The notes beneath the pieces are model-generated. The model ran no database searches and was not told the DNA's origin. It saw only the letters and a list, made by a program, of their open reading frames with translations. A stretch of 15,178 bases of DNA, taken from NCBI GenBank assembly GCA_903843315.1, contig CAIMPQ010000053.1, positions 1-15,178 of the forward strand. The letters run 5' to 3'. This stretch comes from an uncultured beta proteobacterium. GTDB lineage: Bacteria; Pseudomonadota; Gammaproteobacteria; Burkholderiales; Burkholderiaceae. Positions 8,218 through 14,936 of this stretch are shown here, in pieces. The number at the start of each line of letters is the position of its first letter. Positions within the stretch are counted from its first letter, which is position 1. The translations under genes were made by a program, and so were the position numbers.

Positions 8218-9837
8218 GTGAGTGCGCAGAAAATTGCCTTAGCCCAAATGAACCCATTACTGGGCGATCTGGCTGGCAATGCGCAACTGATTCACAAAGC
8301 CGCTTTAGACGCCTTTAAACAAGGCGCCAAACTGGTAGTCACTCCTGAGCTTTCGCTTACTGGATACCCCCCCGAAGATCTCTTACTGCGCCCTGCTTTC
8401 ATTGAAGCAACGCAGCAGCAGCTCGATCTCTTAACGAAAGAATTGGCGCAGTATCCAGACCTGACAGTGGTTGTAGGTCACCCCAAAAAGACCCCCGTTG
8501 GTCTGCAAAACTTTGCATCTGTTTTGCAAAATGGCAAAGTAATTGCCAGCTATGCCAAACAAGAATTGCCCAATCATGAAGTGTTTGATGAAGTACGCTA
8601 CTTCGTTCCCGGCAATCAAGCCTGTGTTTTTGCATGCGAAGGTATTCGCTACGGTTTAATTCTCTGTGAAGATGCCTGGCATGCTGGTCCAGCTAAACAA
8701 GCACATGCTGCTGGTGCGCAAGTATTGCTCGTACCGAATGCATCGCCTTATCACTTAAAGAAAGAAGCGCTGCGCATAGAAGTACTGCGGGGACATATCG
8801 CGCAAACCAATATGCCCTTGGTCTATGTCAATGCTGTTGGTGGCCAAGATGAATTGGTATTCGATGGCGGATCTTTTGCTCTTAATTCTCAGGGCGAAGT
8901 CGTCATGGCTATGCCTCAATTTATCGCTGACTTAGGTTTCGTAGAAATTCGTTCGTCAGGCGATCTAGAAACAGGTCCCATCACTCCACCCCAAAGCGTT
9001 GAAGCACAAGCCTATCAGGCGCTGGTTCTGGGGGTGCGTGACTACGTGAACAAGAATCGCTTTCCAGGCGTCATTATTGGTCTATCCGGTGGAGTGGATT
9101 CCGCTTTGGTATTGGCAATTGCAGTGGATGCTTTAGGTCCTGACAAAGTGCGTACCGTAATGATGGCTTCGCGCTATACCGCTGACATCTCCTGGATAGA
9201 TGCTTGTGAAATGGCCCAAAATTTAGGCGTTCAATACGACGAGATCCCCATCAGTGGTCCGGTAGACGCTTTAGAAGAATCATTGGCGGAGCAATTTAAG
9301 GGTCTAAAGACCGACGCTACCGAAGAGAATATTCAGGCTCGGGTCCGTGGCACCCTACTAATGGCTCTATCAAATAAAACCGGTCGTTTAGTTTTAACCA
9401 CAGGTAATAAGAGTGAGATGGCGGTGGGTTATTGCACGCTCTATGGCGACATGGCCGGTGGATTTGCCGTGATTAAAGATATCGCTAAGACTTTGGTTTA
9501 TCGCTTATGCGCGTATCGCAATAGCATTAGCCCAGTTATTCCAGAACGCATCCTAACCCGCGCCCCATCAGCGGAATTGCGCCCTGATCAAACTGACCAA
9601 GATAGCTTGCCTTCTTATGAAGTTTTGGACGGAATTGTGGAGCGGTATATGGAGCAAAACCAGTCCATAGCAGAAATCATTGCTGCCGGCTTTAATCCGG
9701 AGAGCGTTGAAAAGGTCACCCGCCTCATCAAGCTAAATGAATATAAGCGCCGCCAAGCGCCTCCAGGAGTTCGCGTGACTACCCGTGCTTTTGGCCGCGA
9801 CTGGCGCTACCCCATTACTTCACAATTTAGAGCCTAA
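8218..9837 (+). CDS. nadE: Glutamine-dependent NAD+ synthetase
   Basis: Last step of NAD synthesis: amidates nicotinate adenine dinucleotide using glutamine and ATP, releasing AMP and PPi. It has 539 residues in two domains. The N-terminal nitrilase-type glutaminase carries the triad Glu44 (TPELSLTGYPP), Lys114 (KQELPN) and Cys150 (LCEDAWH). The C-terminal synthetase carries the ATP-binding SGGVDSAL near 290-297 and TTGNKSEMAVGYCTLYGDMAGGF near 395-417. The GTG at 8218 is the likely start, because the conserved KIALAQMNP begins at residue 5 and starting at the later ATG (8248) would remove it. The ribosome site is poor: GGAG overlaps the GTG itself, and AAAGG lies 14 bases away. ppa stands directly upstream and glnB downstream. 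Confidence 0.96.
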   Translation: MSAQKIALAQMNPLLGDLAGNAQLIHKAALDAFKQGAKLVVTPELSLTGYPPEDLLLRPAFIEATQQQLDLLTKELAQYPDLTVVVGHPKKTPVGLQNFASVLQNGKVIASYAKQELPNHEVFDEVRYFVPGNQACVFACEGIRYGLILCEDAWHAGPAKQAHAAGAQVLLVPNASPYHLKKEALRIEVLRGHIAQTNMPLVYVNAVGGQDELVFDGGSFALNSQGEVVMAMPQFIADLGFVEIRSSGDLETGPITPPQSVEAQAYQALVLGVRDYVNKNRFPGVIIGLSGGVDSALVLAIAVDALGPDKVRTVMMASRYTADISWIDACEMAQNLGVQYDEIPISGPVDALEESLAEQFKGLKTDATEENIQARVRGTLLMALSNKTGRLVLTTGNKSEMAVGYCTLYGDMAGGFAVIKDIAKTLVYRLCAYRNSISPVIPERILTRAPSAELRPDQTDQDSLPSYEVLDGIVERYMEQNQSIAEIIAAGFNPESVEKVTRLIKLNEYKRRQAPPGVRVTTRAFGRDWRYPITSQFRA

Positions 9838-9860
9838 AACTGCCAATTTAGGGCTATTTT
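9832..9860 (+). terminator. Weak hairpin at the nadE stop
   Basis: CCTAAA (9833-9838, containing the nadE stop) pairs with TTTAGG (9847-9852) around an eight-base loop, followed by GCTATTTT. The stem is short and the T run modest, so it may attenuate rather than end transcription before glnB. Confidence 0.35.
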
Positions 9861-9904
9861 GCAGGTAAGCTCGAGTTCTAGGTATGATTACTGCATTAGG
9901 GAGA
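9859..9904 (+). promoter_or_regulatory. Putative glnB promoter and ribosome site
   Basis: A -10 TATGAT at 9883-9888 lies 18 bases after TTGCAG (9859-9864), which is a partial -35. Transcription would begin near 9895. A strong Shine-Dalgarno, AGGGAGA (9898-9904), follows just before the ATG at 9909. This would let glnB be expressed independently of nadE. I saw no sigma-54 GG-N10-GC box in the gap. Confidence 0.45.
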
Positions 9905-9908
9905 ACAT

Positions 9909-10247
9909 ATGAAATTAATTACATCAATTATTAAACCGTTCAAGCTCGATGAAGTGCGTGAAGCATTGGCTGAAGTGGGCGTTACTGGCTTAACCGTTAC
10001 TGAAGTAAAAGGTTTTGGCCGCCAAAAGGGACACACAGAACTGTATCGTGGTGCAGAGTATGTAGTTGACTTCCTGCCCAAGGTAAAAGTAGAAGCCGTG
10101 GTACCTGGTGACCGCGTTGAGGCTGCTATCGAAGCCATTACTAAAGCAGCTCGCACTGGAAAAATTGGTGACGGGAAAATTTTCGTCACTGCAGTTGAGC
10201 AAGTCATTCGTATTCGCACCGGCGAAACAAACGAATCTGCAGTTTGA
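9909..10247 (+). CDS. glnB: Nitrogen regulatory protein PII
   Basis: Trimeric signal protein that reads 2-oxoglutarate and ATP/ADP and is uridylylated in response to glutamine, then controls ammonium assimilation partners. It has the standard 112 residues. The N-terminal MKLITSIIKPFKLDEVREAL is typical. The T-loop contains Tyr51 (YRGAEYVVDF), the uridylylation site, and the B-loop TGKIGDGKIFV is at about 83-93. No amtB lies next to it, and its neighbour is nadE, so GlnB rather than the ammonium-transporter-linked GlnK is the better name, though the paralogues are hard to separate by sequence alone. A strong ribosome site and its own likely promoter precede it. Confidence 0.95.
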   Translation: MKLITSIIKPFKLDEVREALAEVGVTGLTVTEVKGFGRQKGHTELYRGAEYVVDFLPKVKVEAVVPGDRVEAAIEAITKAARTGKIGDGKIFVTAVEQVIRIRTGETNESAV

Positions 10248-10265
10248 TTACTGCTTGAACTAATA

Positions 10266-10292
10266 CAGATTCTCAGTTGCGCTGAGAATCTG
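10266..10292. repeat. 11-base-pair inverted repeat at a convergent gene end
   Basis: CAGATTCTCAG (10266-10276) and CTGAGAATCTG (10282-10292) form a perfect 11-base-pair stem with the loop TTGCG. It lies 18 bases after the glnB stop and overlaps the last codons and TGA stop of the convergent HTH gene. No T run follows on either strand, so it is not a standard intrinsic terminator. It may stabilise 3' ends or work with Rho. Confidence 0.6.
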
Positions 10293-11262
10293 TTGCAGGC
10301 ACAGACTGACTGAGCTCAGTTGCCTCCAAAATAATTGTTTTCCCGCCAGCATTACCGGTGCGCACCTTAGTGCCCTGGAAATACAAATCCACCTGATTTA
10401 AGCCTGACGTTAAGATCTTAAAGGGGGGTTTACCGTAAATATTTACACCCACCCCAGGTTCTAAGGTTTTATTTTGGGTTTTTCCAGTCGCATCAATTAC
10501 GCAAACAGTCTGGGTTGTCTTTGATTGAAGGTAAACCATGTCGCCCGCCTTTTTAGGGGCTTCAGACTTATAGCTTGCAACCGACAAATCAGCGCTAGGG
10601 CATTCAGTAGAGGGTGTCTGGGAGGCACTTGCCACTACTGATGGCATAGACCCAGCAACTGCCACTGGTGAACCAGGCTTGATATCTTGCGCGTTTTCTG
10701 GGGTACTCGGTGTGTTGGGTGGCACTGCTTCTACCATGACCTCTTCTACCACTACAACTTCTTCCTTAACGGGCTCAGGAAAAAATAAGGGTCGCAAATT
10801 AATTACTGCGAATACACCTGCTGCAGCGACACTTAATAAGAGAAATAATTTTTTGCTTGAACTGCTTGGTGTCTTCGCCTTGTTGAATCCGCGATCAACT
10901 ACAAACTTTTGAACATTGACTGTTTTTGATTGCTTAGGCTGCAGGGTTGACTTTGTAGTCTCCGCCACCTTTGTAACTTGTTCAGCAGGCATTTCTGCGG
11001 CAGTTGTCTGAGGGGGGAAAAGCCCGCCAAAATCAAATGCATCTTCTGGTTTTAGTTTTAATAGCCCTGCCACTTTTTTCGCTGCAGTCACTTTGACTTG
11101 TGCACCGTAATAAGAACTACTTTCGCCATTTTCAATCTGCTCAATTTGACGTACAGAAAGGCAAGCCATCCCAGACAATTCTTTGGTAGTTAAGCCGAGA
11201 CTCTCTCTAGCCTTAGTAAAAGCTTCTTTTCGAATCTCTGGCAATTTGACATTAGTTGGCAT
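10273..11262 (-). CDS. RodZ-like membrane protein with N-terminal HTH domain
   Basis: Function not assigned with certainty; the layout matches RodZ, the cell-shape protein linking MreB to the cell wall machinery. It has 329 residues. An XRE-type helix-turn-helix lies at about 12-55 (ARESLGLTTKELSGMACLSVRQIEQIENGE). One membrane segment spans about 138-159. A Pro/Val/Glu-rich periplasmic linker follows. A small C-terminal domain at about 235-315 carries GKPPFKI and LDLYF-like strands resembling the RodZ C-terminal domain (DUF4115). Two periplasmic cysteines, Cys221 and Cys254, could form a disulfide. Classical rodZ in betaproteobacteria usually sits beside ispG, which is absent here, so this could be a second, divergent member. 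It lies downstream of the response regulator on the same strand with a 115-base gap. The ribosome site is weak. Confidence 0.75.
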   Translation of the reverse strand: MPTNVKLPEIRKEAFTKARESLGLTTKELSGMACLSVRQIEQIENGESSSYYGAQVKVTAAKKVAGLLKLKPEDAFDFGGLFPPQTTAAEMPAEQVTKVAETTKSTLQPKQSKTVNVQKFVVDRGFNKAKTPSSSSKKLFLLLSVAAAGVFAVINLRPLFFPEPVKEEVVVVEEVMVEAVPPNTPSTPENAQDIKPGSPVAVAGSMPSVVASASQTPSTECPSADLSVASYKSEAPKKAGDMVYLQSKTTQTVCVIDATGKTQNKTLEPGVGVNIYGKPPFKILTSGLNQVDLYFQGTKVRTGNAGGKTIILEATELSQSVPATDSQRN

Positions 11263-11377
11263 GACGATTCTCTTGTCTCTTCATTGGTTACCTATGTAAG
11301 CAACTCTAAAGCTTTGATAATGTTAATCCTTATTTAATATTAGTACTTCAGAGCCAGCAAATAAATTAGCCCTGTAG

Positions 11378-12016
11378 CTAGCTACTTAATGGGTGATGCT
11401 CCAAATCCGACTCCAAAAATTTTTTCACCAAGACCTGGACTGAATCAGCGTGCATCTTGTCCATTACCCTTGCTTTGTGAACCTTAATCGTGGCATCGGT
11501 TGTTCCCAGCTTCACAGCAATATCTTTATTTAGAAGCCCTTTCACCAGCCAGATACATACCTCACGCTCTCTTGGTGTCAGGCTTTCGTACTCTCTTGTT
11601 GTTTCCACGTCCATGGAAACCCGCTTTAACTGACGTCCATCAAAGGCAATTGCATCTGCCACCGCCTTTAGCAACTCCTCTAGATTGAAGGGTTTGAATA
11701 AGAAATCCAAAGCCCCTTTCTTTAAGCCTTGCACAATTTGGTGGGGGTGACTTTGTCCACTGACGAACACAATTGGCGTCTTGCGGCCCAAGCTCAGAAG
11801 CTTTTCTTGCAAATCTAAGCCCGTCATATCCGGCATTTGCATATCCAAAAGAATGACTGCGGGCGCTATCGGAATGGACTTTTGCAGAAAGGTAGCGGCA
11901 GATGAATAGTCCTCTACCAGGTACCCGAGCTCGCGCAGCATTCTAGAGAGGGATACCCGCATGGACTCGTCATCATCAATCAAGTAGATATGGCCGGCTT
12001 TAGTCATTGAATTCAT
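11378..12016 (-). CDS. Orphan two-component response regulator, FixJ/NarL type
   Basis: Phosphorylation-controlled transcription factor of unknown target. It has 212 residues. The receiver domain (about 9-125) has the acidic pocket Asp14-Asp15-Asp16, the phospho-acceptor Asp58 (LLDMQMPDMTG), Ser86 and Lys108 (FKPF), so all switch residues are present. The C-terminal LuxR-type HTH is at about 143-190 (LTPREREVCIWLVKGLLNKDIAVKLGTTDATIKVHKARVMDKM). No sensor kinase gene lies in the window, so its partner is unknown. Two starts are possible, 12016 and 12007, and neither has a Shine-Dalgarno. It is divergent from ilvD across a 220-base gap rich in inverted repeats, which may include its own operators. 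The perfect 12-base palindrome GTAGCTAGCTAC (11374-11385) lies at its stop codon. Confidence 0.9.
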   Translation of the reverse strand: MNSMTKAGHIYLIDDDESMRVSLSRMLRELGYLVEDYSSAATFLQKSIPIAPAVILLDMQMPDMTGLDLQEKLLSLGRKTPIVFVSGQSHPHQIVQGLKKGALDFLFKPFNLEELLKAVADAIAFDGRQLKRVSMDVETTREYESLTPREREVCIWLVKGLLNKDIAVKLGTTDATIKVHKARVMDKMHADSVQVLVKKFLESDLEHHPLSS

Positions 12017-12065
12017 AGGGAAAAGTTGTTAATAAGTTAATGTACTGCAGTAAGTTTCGGCAAGC

Positions 12066-12112
12066 TATTAGCTTCATAGCTAATATTGACGCTCTAAATC
12101 AATGAATTCATT
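12066..12112. promoter_or_regulatory. Inverted repeats in the regulator-ilvD gap
   Basis: The 220-base gap between the response regulator and ilvD holds two clear dyads. TATTAGCT-tcat-AGCTAATA spans 12066-12085. The perfect 12-base palindrome AATGAATTCATT spans 12101-12112. The core TGAATTCAT of the second recurs at 12008-12016, at the regulator's start codon, 95 bases away. Such symmetric sites suit a dimeric LuxR-type regulator. The repeats are directly seen; their use as operators is inferred, and AT-rich DNA can give such matches by chance. Confidence 0.4.
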
Positions 12113-12236
12113 CATTTTTATATTGCAACGCAGCATATTAATAGCTTATGTGGTATCCGATGAGAAGCTCAGACTCCTTTTGCGTATCACGGCACAATAG
12201 AGCCTTTCGAAATAAACCTTTTCTGGAGTAATAAGC

Positions 12237-13928
12237 ATGAAACGCCTTAATGAACGCTCACGTATGGTCACCGAGGGAGTCGCTCGTGCACCCAATCGTT
12301 CGATGTATTACGCAATGGGTTATCAAGAAAAGGATTTTTCCAAGCCAATGGTTGGTGTTGCCAATGGCCACTCCACCATTACCCCCTGTAATAGTGGCTT
12401 ACAAAAATTAGCAGATGCTGCTGTTATTGCACTTGAAGAAGCGGGTGCCAAAGCACAAATATTTGGAACGCCCACTGTTTCAGACGGCATCGGCATGGGC
12501 ACCGAAGGGATGAAGTATTCCCTCGTATCACGTGAAGTCATTGCGGACAGCATTGAAGTTTGCGTCAATGGTCTTTGGCAAGATGGAGTTGTTGTCATCG
12601 GCGGCTGCGATAAAAATATGCCAGGTGGCATGATGGCATTAGCTCGTACTAACGTACCAGGTATTTATGTTTATGGTGGAACAATTAAGCCAGGTCACTA
12701 CAAAGGCAAAGAACTGAATATTGTTTCTGCATTTGAAGCGGTTGGTGAATTCACCTCCGGCAGATTAAGTGCAGAAGATTTAAAAGGGGTTGAAGAAAAT
12801 GCCTGTCCAGGCAGTGGCTCTTGCGGTGGTATGTATACAGCCAACACGATGAGCTCATCCTTCGAGGCTCTCGGCATGAGCCTGCCCTACTCTTCCACAA
12901 TGGCTAATGAAGATGAGGAAAAAGTAGTAAGCGCTGCCGAATCTGCTCGCGTCTTAGTAGAGGCCATTAAAAATAATTTGCGTCCACGTGACATCATCAC
13001 CAAAAAATCGATTGAGAATGCGGTTAGCGTGATCATGGCAGTAGGCGGCTCTACCAATGCAGTATTGCACTTCCTAGCCATTACTAGCGCTGCTGAAATT
13101 GATTGGACAATCGATGACTTCGAGCGCATTCGTAAACGCGTTCCCGTGATCGTGGATATGAAACCATCTGGCACTTATTTAGCTACCGATTTACATCAAG
13201 CTGGTGGTATACCTCAAGTCATGAAAATCTTGCTAGACGGTGGATTGCTCCATGGTGAATGCATGACGATTACTGGCAAGACCATTGCTGAAGTGTTGAA
13301 AGACATTCCTTCAGTGCCACGCGCAGACCAAAAAGTCATTCGCACTCTGGATAATCCTTTGTATAAGCAAGGCCACTTAGCAATCCTCAAGGGCAATATC
13401 TCTCCAGAAGGGTGTGTGGCGAAGATTACTGGCTTGAAGAACCCTTCTATCACTGGTCCAGCTCGTGTATTTGATTCTGAAGATGATGCAATGGCAGCGA
13501 TCATGGCCCAAAAGATCAAAGATGGTGACATCGTAGTGATCCGCTATGAAGGTCCAAAAGGCGGCCCTGGTATGCGCGAAATGCTTGCCCCTACCTCAGC
13601 GCTTGTTGGTCAAGGTTTAGGCGAGTCTGTCGGCCTCATCACCGACGGTCGCTTCTCGGGTGGTACTTGGGGTATGGTGGTTGGGCACGTTGCTCCTGAA
13701 GCCTATGTTGGCGGTGTCATCGCCCTCATCAACGAAGGTGACTCCGTCACTATTGATGCTCACCAACTTCTGATTCAACTCAATGTCGACGAAGCGGAGA
13801 TTGCTAAACGACGTGCAGCCTGGGTGCAACCGAAGCCCCGCTATACCCGCGGCTTGCTTGCCAAGTACGCAAGCCTTGCAAGCAGCGCCAGTAAAGGTGC
13901 TGTAACCGATCTAAATTTAGATCTATAA
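12237..13928 (+). CDS. ilvD: Dihydroxy-acid dehydratase
   Basis: Third common step of isoleucine and valine synthesis: dehydrates 2,3-dihydroxy-3-methylbutanoate (or -pentanoate) to the 2-keto acid, using an iron-sulfur cluster and Mg. It has 563 residues, the length of the shorter class, against about 616 in E. coli. Cluster-binding cysteines are Cys51 (ITPCNSG), Cys124 (GGCDKNMPGGMM) and Cys196 (CPGSGSCGGMYTANTM). Their spacing matches three-cysteine [2Fe-2S] members of the IlvD/Edd family, so a [2Fe-2S] cluster is inferred. The C-terminal half has GRFSGGTWGMVVGHVAPEA near 465-485. A TGGAGT ribosome site lies 7 bases before the ATG. It is divergent from the response regulator, stands as a single gene and ends at a strong terminator. 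Confidence 0.97.
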   Translation: MKRLNERSRMVTEGVARAPNRSMYYAMGYQEKDFSKPMVGVANGHSTITPCNSGLQKLADAAVIALEEAGAKAQIFGTPTVSDGIGMGTEGMKYSLVSREVIADSIEVCVNGLWQDGVVVIGGCDKNMPGGMMALARTNVPGIYVYGGTIKPGHYKGKELNIVSAFEAVGEFTSGRLSAEDLKGVEENACPGSGSCGGMYTANTMSSSFEALGMSLPYSSTMANEDEEKVVSAAESARVLVEAIKNNLRPRDIITKKSIENAVSVIMAVGGSTNAVLHFLAITSAAEIDWTIDDFERIRKRVPVIVDMKPSGTYLATDLHQAGGIPQVMKILLDGGLLHGECMTITGKTIAEVLKDIPSVPRADQKVIRTLDNPLYKQGHLAILKGNISPEGCVAKITGLKNPSITGPARVFDSEDDAMAAIMAQKIKDGDIVVIRYEGPKGGPGMREMLAPTSALVGQGLGESVGLITDGRFSGGTWGMVVGHVAPEAYVGGVIALINEGDSVTIDAHQLLIQLNVDEAEIAKRRAAWVQPKPRYTRGLLAKYASLASSASKGAVTDLNLDL

Positions 13929-13947
13929 AGTCAGAGGCATTAATAGC

Positions 13948-13979
13948 AAAAGCCCCTAGGTAAAACTAGGGGCTTTTTT
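13948..13979. terminator. Bidirectional terminator between ilvD and the PCu(A)C gene
   Basis: AAAAGCCCCTAG (13948-13959) pairs with CTAGGGGCTTTT (13966-13977), a 12-base-pair stem with the loop GTAAAA, followed by further T on the plus strand. On the minus strand the stem ends in TTTT, so it can also stop the convergent copper-chaperone transcript. It is 19 bases after the ilvD stop. Confidence 0.9.
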
Positions 13980-14010
13980 ATTTCTACTCCGTTTTTACTA
14001 CCTAGGTGAA

Positions 14011-14472
14011 TTAATGCTTCATTGCGGCTGGATTACCCATCGCATTCACTGGCATTTTCACCTCAACTTCGCCAGCCTTGGCAAACTTCAATTTAACCGG
14101 TACTGTTTCACCAGCAGCCAATGGCGCTTTGATATTTATAAACATAATATGCATGCCGCCTGGCTTTAATTCAACCGCACCACCCGCTGGCACGGGAATA
14201 TCTTTCACTTGACGCATCTTCATCACATTCCCCTCCATTGCCATTTCATGAAGTTGGACTTCACCGGCAACCGGAGAGCTAGCGGAGACTAATAAATCCG
14301 TGCCGCCTTTATTTTCTATTTTCATAAAACCACCAGCCACCTGCTGACCAGGAACAGTTGCGCGAGTATAGGCGCCCTCAATCTTGATTGGACCTAGCTT
14401 TGCATCCTGTGCGTACACCGAAAAACTTAAACCTAAAGTCGCCACCAATAAAGCCAATGTATTGCGTTTCAT
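14011..14472 (-). CDS. Periplasmic copper chaperone, PCu(A)C family
   Basis: Binds Cu(I) in the periplasm and, in studied relatives, delivers it to the CuA or CuB site of cytochrome oxidase. It has 153 residues with a signal peptide (MKRN, hydrophobic core, cleavage after VYA near residue 21). The family copper site is exact: His75, ten residues, Met86, twenty-one residues, His108, one residue, Met110. The C-terminal tail (MPVNAMGNPAAMKH) adds Met and His that may help hold copper. A very strong ribosome site, AAAGGAGG, sits five bases before the ATG, suggesting higher output than the upstream genes. The DUF2244 gene ends 21 bases upstream on the same strand, so the two are probably one operon. 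Confidence 0.94.
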   Translation of the reverse strand: MKRNTLALLVATLGLSFSVYAQDAKLGPIKIEGAYTRATVPGQQVAGGFMKIENKGGTDLLVSASSPVAGEVQLHEMAMEGNVMKMRQVKDIPVPAGGAVELKPGGMHIMFINIKAPLAAGETVPVKLKFAKAGEVEVKMPVNAMGNPAAMKH

Positions 14473-14493
14473 ACTTTCCTCCTTTAGTTAACC

Positions 14494-14925
14494 TTATAGC
14501 CCAAGATAGCTCTTAAGCTCTTTTTCAAATTGCTCTTGCTCATTCATCACTACAAAAAATCCAATAGGCACTTCTTTAGTTGAACTCTTCAGAGCTAAAC
14601 GATGCCTGCCAGTGCCACCACAATAGAGTTTTGTCCAAATAGTATTGAATTCCTCAATCTGTACTTTTCCGCCCCAACTTTTTTCCACAATTAATTGCTT
14701 ACCTGTAATAGTGATTTTTTCATAATCAAGCGCATGACGCGAATACACATACAAAGCGATGGTAAGAACTAAAAGTGCCAATGATGTGAAAATGAGGATC
14801 ATCCATGCACCCAATAACCAAAAGTAGCCTGCCACCAATAATGAGAAGCTGACGATCGACAAATAGAAAAGGCCCACCTGCTTAGGCGAGAAGGAGCAAT
14901 TTCTTTTCATGAGCCAGGTTCGCAT
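14494..14925 (-). CDS. DUF2244 family membrane protein
   Basis: Function unknown. From the ATG at 14925 it has 143 residues. Two membrane segments (about 17-38 and 41-63) form a hairpin near the N-terminus. A soluble part follows with the family signature YSRHALDYEKITITGKQLIVEK and a later strand-rich region containing GGTGRHRLAL. DUF2244 proteins are known mainly as small inner-membrane proteins, some encoded near respiratory oxidase genes. The frame also has an ATG at 14958, but that would overlap the end of the upstream gene by 22 bases. The ATG at 14925 has AGGA about 9 bases upstream, overlapping the upstream stop codon, so it is preferred. It lies between a thioredoxin-like gene and the copper chaperone. 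Confidence 0.8.
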   Translation of the reverse strand: MRTWLMKRNCSFSPKQVGLFYLSIVSFSLLVAGYFWLLGAWMILIFTSLALLVLTIALYVYSRHALDYEKITITGKQLIVEKSWGGKVQIEEFNTIWTKLYCGGTGRHRLALKSSTKEVPIGFFVVMNEQEQFEKELKSYLGL

Positions 14926-14936
14926 GATGTTGAATC

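Noticed and set aside
9896..10219. Open frame of 107 codons antisense to glnB
   Set aside because: Its composition is that of a reverse-strand shadow of a well-conserved gene, with no ribosome site and no recognisable domain.
12017..12236. Branched-chain amino acid attenuator before ilvD
   Set aside because: No run of Ile, Val or Leu codons and no terminator hairpin with a T run before the ilvD start.
5378..13970. CTAG tetranucleotides in both strong terminators as a special signal
   Set aside because: CTAG also occurs in many coding positions across the window, so the terminator occurrences need no separate explanation.
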